From NCBI GenBank assembly GCA_963669265.1, contig OY769916.1, forward strand, positions 3,988,132-4,052,131: a DNA stretch of 64,000 nt. The letters run 5' to 3'. Source of the DNA: SZUA-547 sp963669265 (GTDB taxonomy: Bacteria > Pseudomonadota > Alphaproteobacteria > Rhodobacterales > Rhodobacteraceae). The notes beneath the pieces are model-generated. The model was not told where the DNA came from. It was given only the letters and a program-made list of their open reading frames with translations, and ran no database searches. A program made the translations under genes and the position numbers. Shown here one piece after another: positions 59,757-64,000 of the stretch (position 1 is its first letter; each line of letters starts with the position of its first letter).

Positions 59757-60449
59757 ATGCCGAAGAAACTCATCGCCGAATTTGTTGGAACATTTTGGCT
59801 GGTGCTGGGCGGTTGCGGGGCCGCCGTGCTGGCGGCCGGGGTTCCCGATGTCGGCATCGGCTGGCTGGGCGTCTCCCTTGCTTTCGGTCTGACGGTCATG
59901 ACGATGGCCTATGCTGTCGGCGGCATATCGGGCGGACATTTCAATCCGGCGGTGTCGTTGGGGCTCGCCGTCGCGGGGAAGTTCGAGTTCAAGGAGCTTG
60001 CGCCCTATTGGATTGCGCAGGTCGTCGGCGCCGTGGTCGCCGGCCTTGTGTTGATGGCGATCGTCGCGGGGCAGAGCGGATTTGAAGGCACCGGCGGTTT
60101 CGCCTCGAACGGCTATGGCGAGGCGTCGCCCGGCGGTTACAGCATGATGTCCGGCCTCATCACCGAGGTCGTGATGACGGCGATCTTCCTGTTCATCATT
60201 CTGGGCGCGACCAGCAAGGGCGCTCCGGCCGGGTTCGCGCCGATCGCCATCGGGTTGGGCCTGACGCTGATTCATCTGATTTCGATCCCGGTCACCAACA
60301 CCTCCGTCAATCCGGCGCGCTCGACGGGCGTCGCGTTGTTCGCCGATGGTCCGGCGCTGGCGCAGCTTTGGCTGTTCTGGGTCGCGCCGCTGGCCGGGGC
60401 GGTGATCGGCGCGCTGCTCTGGAAACTGGTGGCCCCTGCTGACGATTAG
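59757..60449 (+). CDS. aqpZ: aquaporin Z-type water channel
   Basis: 230 residues with six membrane helices and both NPA motifs, in GGHFNPAVSLG and NTSVNPARSTG. The Arg after the second NPA and a Val/Ser-type selectivity filter region fit water rather than glycerol channels. Ribosome site AGGGGAAG precedes the ATG. It moves water across the inner membrane. It converges on prfC with a 6-bp gap. Confidence 0.93.
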   Translation: MPKKLIAEFVGTFWLVLGGCGAAVLAAGVPDVGIGWLGVSLAFGLTVMTMAYAVGGISGGHFNPAVSLGLAVAGKFEFKELAPYWIAQVVGAVVAGLVLMAIVAGQSGFEGTGGFASNGYGEASPGGYSMMSGLITEVVMTAIFLFIILGATSKGAPAGFAPIAIGLGLTLIHLISIPVTNTSVNPARSTGVALFADGPALAQLWLFWVAPLAGAVIGALLWKLVAPADD

Positions 60450-60455
60450 GGGCCG

Positions 60456-62063
60456 CTAGCTTAGCGACTCTTTCGTCGCCGTCAGCGCGATCTCGGGCCA
60501 GTCGCGCTCGACCCGGTCGATGTCCCACTGCAGGCGGGTCATATAGACCGGGTCGCCGTCATGGTCCTCGGCCATATGGCCCTTATTGGCTTTGATGAAC
60601 GCCTCGATGCGGTCTTTCTCGCCCGCGATCCAGCGCGCGCTGGTGAACTGGGTCTGCTCGAACCGGACGGGCAGGGAGTATTCCTGCTCGATCCGGCTGG
60701 CGATCACGTCGAATTGCAGAGAGCCAACGACGCCGACAATCCAGCCCGAGCCGACCACCGGCTTGAAGAGCTTCGCTGCGCCTTCTTCGGCCAGCTGCGT
60801 CAGCGCCTTGTCGAGGTGCTTGGCCTTCATCGGGTCCGCCGCGCGCACAGATTGCAACAGCTCCGGCGCGAAAGACGGGATGCCGCCAAAGCGCAGATCC
60901 TCGCCTTCGGTCAGCGCGTCGCCGATCCTAAGTTGGCCGTGATTGGGCACGCCGATAATGTCGCCGGCCCAGGCGTCGTCGGCGATTTCCCGCTCTGAGG
61001 CGAGGAACAACACCGGGTTCGAGATCGCCATCGGCTTGCCGGAGCGCACATGCTTTAACTTCATGCCGCGCTTGAAGTGTCCACTGCAAAGCCTCAAAAA
61101 CGCGACGCGATCCCGGTGCTTCGGGTCCATATTAGCTTGGACTTTAAAAACGAACCCGGAAACCTTTGATTCATCGGAAGAAACTTGCCTTGGAACTGCC
61201 GGACGCGGCCCGGGCGGCGGGGCGTATTCGCAAATCCCGTTCATCAACTCCAGCACGCCGAAAGAATTGATGGCGGAGCCGAACCAGATCGGCGTCATAT
61301 GCCCTTCGCGAAAGCTCTGCAGGTCAAAGGCGGGCAGCAGCTCTCGCGCCATCTCCACCTCTTCGCGGAATGTCTCCAGCAAGTCCGCCGGGATCAGCTC
61401 TTCGAGTTTCGGATCGTCCAATCCCTCGACGGAGATCGACTCGCCGCGGATATTCCGGTCGGCGCGGTCCATTAGCTCCAGCCGGTCATTGATCATGTCA
61501 TAGGCGCCGATGAAGTCGCGCCCGACACCGATGGGCCAGGAGGCGGGCGTGACGTCGAGCGCCAGCATCTCCTGAATCTCGTCGATGATCTCGAATGTGT
61601 CGCGGCTTTCCCGATCCATCTTGTTGCAGAAAGTCAGGATCGGCAGATCGCGCAGGCGGCAAACTTCAAACAGTTTGCGGGTCTGGGATTCCACGCCTTT
61701 GGCACCGTCGATCACCATCACCGCCGCGTCCACAGCCGTCAGCGTCCGGTAGGTGTCTTCCGAGAAATCTTCGTGGCCAGGCGTGTCCACCAGATTGAAC
61801 CAGCGGCCGTCATAGGGAAACGACATGGCGGAGGCGGAGACGGAGATCCCGCGCTCCTTTTCCATTTTCATGAAGTCGGAACGCGTCCGCCGCGCCTCCC
61901 CCTTGGCGCGCACCTGTCCCGCCATCTGAATCGCGCCGCCATGAAGCAGCAGCTTTTCAGTCAGCGTGGTCTTGCCCGCATCGGGGTGGCTGATGATTGC
62001 GAAAGTCCGCCGCCGCGCAACCTCGGGCGGCAGAGGGGGCGCGTTATGTCCGGCTCCATCCAT
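60456..62063 (-). CDS. prfC: peptide chain release factor 3
   Basis: 535 residues, standard length. GTPase motifs G1 SHPDAGKTTL, G2/switch EKERGISVS, G3 DTPGHEDF and G4 NKMDRE are clear; the RF3-specific C-terminus includes GVVGSLQFDVIASRIEQEYS. It recycles RF1/RF2 from the ribosome after termination. Confidence 0.96.
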   Translation of the reverse strand: MDGAGHNAPPLPPEVARRRTFAIISHPDAGKTTLTEKLLLHGGAIQMAGQVRAKGEARRTRSDFMKMEKERGISVSASAMSFPYDGRWFNLVDTPGHEDFSEDTYRTLTAVDAAVMVIDGAKGVESQTRKLFEVCRLRDLPILTFCNKMDRESRDTFEIIDEIQEMLALDVTPASWPIGVGRDFIGAYDMINDRLELMDRADRNIRGESISVEGLDDPKLEELIPADLLETFREEVEMARELLPAFDLQSFREGHMTPIWFGSAINSFGVLELMNGICEYAPPPGPRPAVPRQVSSDESKVSGFVFKVQANMDPKHRDRVAFLRLCSGHFKRGMKLKHVRSGKPMAISNPVLFLASEREIADDAWAGDIIGVPNHGQLRIGDALTEGEDLRFGGIPSFAPELLQSVRAADPMKAKHLDKALTQLAEEGAAKLFKPVVGSGWIVGVVGSLQFDVIASRIEQEYSLPVRFEQTQFTSARWIAGEKDRIEAFIKANKGHMAEDHDGDPVYMTRLQWDIDRVERDWPEIALTATKESLS

Positions 62064-62219
62064 GGCGCGCGGTATAGGGCAGGGGCGCGGCGTTGAAAAG
62101 CGTCACTGCAGCGCGCGCGTTTTTACGCTGATCCTCACGCCGACCCTCACGCAGACGTGTCTCCCCTTCGGCGGGCCGCGCTTCTAAGCAGACGGCGTAG
62201 CGCAGAGATATGGGATGAC

Positions 62220-63626
62220 ATGGAAATCAGCAGCCAAGCCTTCACGCTCTCAGCGATCGTCGCGACGGTCATGGTCGGCAGCTTCGTCCTCTCCCGTCGA
62301 GCGAAGGATGCGACAGGGTTTTTCGACGGTCGCGATCATGCGGGCGCGGCGCCGGGCGTCTGGACGTTGGCTTTCAGCCAGGCGACCACCTGGATTTTCG
62401 CCCGATCTTTGCTGAATGCGGCGATCCTGGGCTTTTATTACGGCGCGCCCGGCGTGTTGGCCTACACCACGTACTACGCCTCGTTCCTGACCGGCTGGAT
62501 GATCGTCGACAGGCTGCGCTTCAGGCATGGCGCGACGTCGGTGCAGGGCTTCCTGCGAGACCGGTTCGGACGCTGGGGGGACGGGCTCTACAACGTTGTC
62601 GTCGCTCTCCGGCTTCTTTCCGAAGTGTTCGCCAATCTGCTGGTGATTGGCCTGATATTTGACGGGCTGGACGCGGAGTCGCTGGTGACCGGCGATATGG
62701 CGATGCTTGGGCTGGCCGCGTTGGCGTTGGCCTATTCGCTGCTGGGCGGGCTGCGGGCGAGCCTGAAGACCGATGTGCTGCAGATGTGGCTGTTTGTCGG
62801 CGCGCTCGCCCTCGCGCTGATTTCAATGGCGGCGTTGCCGGACTTTACGGCCGCCAAGGTCTTGACCGCCGAGGGCGTCTCTGGCGCTGGGCACGGTTGG
62901 GTCTTGCTACTGGTCGCCGCTTTGCAGGCGCTCAGTTATCCGATGCATGACCCGGTGATGATGGATCGGGGTCTGATCGCGGACCGCGCGGTGACGCGCG
63001 CCTCCTTCCTGCACGCGTTCTGGATGTCGTCCGTCGCGATCTTCGCCTTCGGCCTGATTGGGGCGCATGCGGGCGTGGTTGCAGCGGCCGGTGAGACCAT
63101 GCAGGCGGTCTGGGCGCGGCTCTACGGGCCGGTCGCGCTGGTCGGCATCAACGCGGCGCTGGTGGTCTCAGCGATCTCGACGCTCGATTCCGCTATGGCG
63201 TCGGCCGCGCGGTTGGCGATCGTTGAGATGCGCCTCGCGAAACCCAGCCTGCTGGCGGGGCGCCTCGCGATGACCGCATTCATGGCAGGGGGGCTGGCGC
63301 TCAGTTTTTGGGGTTCGAAGGACCTTTTCGCCGCGGTGGCGGTGTCGGGCACGGCGTCGATGTTTCTTGCGCCGGTGGTCGTCTTTTCCATTCTCGGATC
63401 GCATCGCGCCATCCCGGTCTGGAGCTATGTCGCCGCATTCGCCGCCTCGGTCAGCGGTGCGGCGCTCTACTTCTTTGTGGACCGCAAAGCCGAGTGGGCG
63501 ATCGAGCTGACCGGCGGCGCGCATAAATACTCCGTGCTCTTGGCGATCTGCATCGTGGTGTTGGCCGTCGGTTTCGCAGCATTTCTGGCGGGCGTGAGCC
63601 TGACCAGACGGCGGATAGGCGCGTAA
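62220..63626 (+). CDS. sodium:solute symporter (SSS) family protein
   Basis: 468 residues, about 12-13 membrane segments. The N-terminal FVLSRRAKDATGFF and FSQATTWIFARSLLNAA match the family's first helices, and the segment SAISTLDSAMASAARLA is the sodium-binding helix 8 equivalent. The start at 62220 has only a weak ribosome site. The substrate cannot be told; no enzyme gene is next to it. Confidence 0.82.
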   Translation: MEISSQAFTLSAIVATVMVGSFVLSRRAKDATGFFDGRDHAGAAPGVWTLAFSQATTWIFARSLLNAAILGFYYGAPGVLAYTTYYASFLTGWMIVDRLRFRHGATSVQGFLRDRFGRWGDGLYNVVVALRLLSEVFANLLVIGLIFDGLDAESLVTGDMAMLGLAALALAYSLLGGLRASLKTDVLQMWLFVGALALALISMAALPDFTAAKVLTAEGVSGAGHGWVLLLVAALQALSYPMHDPVMMDRGLIADRAVTRASFLHAFWMSSVAIFAFGLIGAHAGVVAAAGETMQAVWARLYGPVALVGINAALVVSAISTLDSAMASAARLAIVEMRLAKPSLLAGRLAMTAFMAGGLALSFWGSKDLFAAVAVSGTASMFLAPVVVFSILGSHRAIPVWSYVAAFAASVSGAALYFFVDRKAEWAIELTGGAHKYSVLLAICIVVLAVGFAAFLAGVSLTRRRIGA

Positions 63627-63753
63627 AGGCCTCAATCGCCTTGTCTGACGGCGGTTGGGCTGCTACCTAAAGAATTAACCAAGTGATTTAGTAAAGCATC
63701 TATGGAAGCTGGCGCCGAAGCGCCAGGTCCGGAGGATGGAGCGGCTGCGAGTC

Positions 63754-64000
63754 ATGACGGCGACCGAGATCAAGCAACGAAAACCCGAGGAGGCGCAGAA
63801 CGCTCCGCCGCGCCTGTCTCTGGTCGGAATTGAGCGCATTTACGACGGTTTAGCCGCGGTTTCTGATCTTTCGCTGGATGTTGGCCGGGGGGAGGTCGTT
63901 TGCCTTCTGGGTCCGTCAGGTTGCGGTAAATCTACCACGCTGCGGATCGCGGCCGGGGTGGAGCACCAGACGCGCGGTTCGGTGGCGGTCGACGGCGTCA
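63754..64000 (+). CDS. ABC transporter ATP-binding protein, 3' end beyond window
   Basis: Partial: 82 codons in the window. Walker A GPSGCGKSTT is clear, followed by LRIAAGVEHQTRGSVAVDGV, as in spermidine/putrescine- or iron-type importer ATPases. The start is uncertain: an in-frame ATG at 63736 has GGAGG directly against it (63731-63735), too close, and the ATG at 63754 is preferred. The transporter type cannot be decided without the rest. Confidence 0.8.
   Translation, partial: MTATEIKQRKPEEAQNAPPRLSLVGIERIYDGLAAVSDLSLDVGRGEVVCLLGPSGCGKSTTLRIAAGVEHQTRGSVAVDGV

Overview
The window is GC-rich, densely coding DNA from an alphaproteobacterium, most likely a member of or close to the Rhodobacterales. 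Three things point there: glnB-glnA next to a fused NAD(P)H-hydrate repair gene, the order tig / clpP / clpX / lon, and a complete 14-gene nuo operon with a small DUF5337-like membrane protein between nuoE and nuoF. No species can be named from the sequence alone.

Layout. 1-9 kb: an outer-membrane barrel protein, a hydrolase-OsmC fusion, a methyltransferase, an overlapping zincin/subtilase pair, glnA and glnB (a sigma-54-like site lies upstream of glnB), and nnrE-nnrD. 9-15.5 kb: tRNA-Leu, then trigger factor, ClpP, ClpX and Lon, a protein folding and degradation block. 15.5-17.6 kb: a TetR regulator divergent from an SDR and a cupin gene, with two matching operator-like palindromes between them.

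17.69-29.08 kb: an integrated element of about 11.3 kb in the 3' half of tRNA-Val(TAC), bounded by a perfect 69-bp direct repeat. It carries a tyrosine integrase, an excisionase-like HTH protein, a winged-helix-like regulator, a serine recombinase, and a primase-polymerase whose winged-helix tail is cut off by an in-frame stop. Beside the primase are three iteron-like repeats. The cargo is a two-partner-secretion-type outer-membrane transporter coupled to a Pro/Gln-repeat exported protein, a second exported protein, and an MscS channel. The transporter with its unusual passenger candidate is the best lead for an undescribed system here.

29.4-38.1 kb: a methylated-amine (betaine-type) locus. 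It has a non-pyrrolysine MttB-family methyltransferase, a LacI regulator with a perfect palindromic operator, a DUF1989-GcvT fusion, and a ProX/ProV/ProW-type importer whose permease has an unusual N-terminal extension. The likely logic is uptake of a quaternary amine, demethylation, and transfer of one-carbon units to tetrahydrofolate; the substrate is inferred, not shown.

38.1-64 kb: a TauE-type permease, two identical tRNA-Asp genes, nuoA-N (with DUF5337-like and DUF3291 genes inside the operon), then birA, coaX and RNase J in the same direction. These are followed by a DEAD-box helicase, aquaporin, prfC, a sodium:solute symporter, and the start of an ABC transporter ATPase cut by the window edge.
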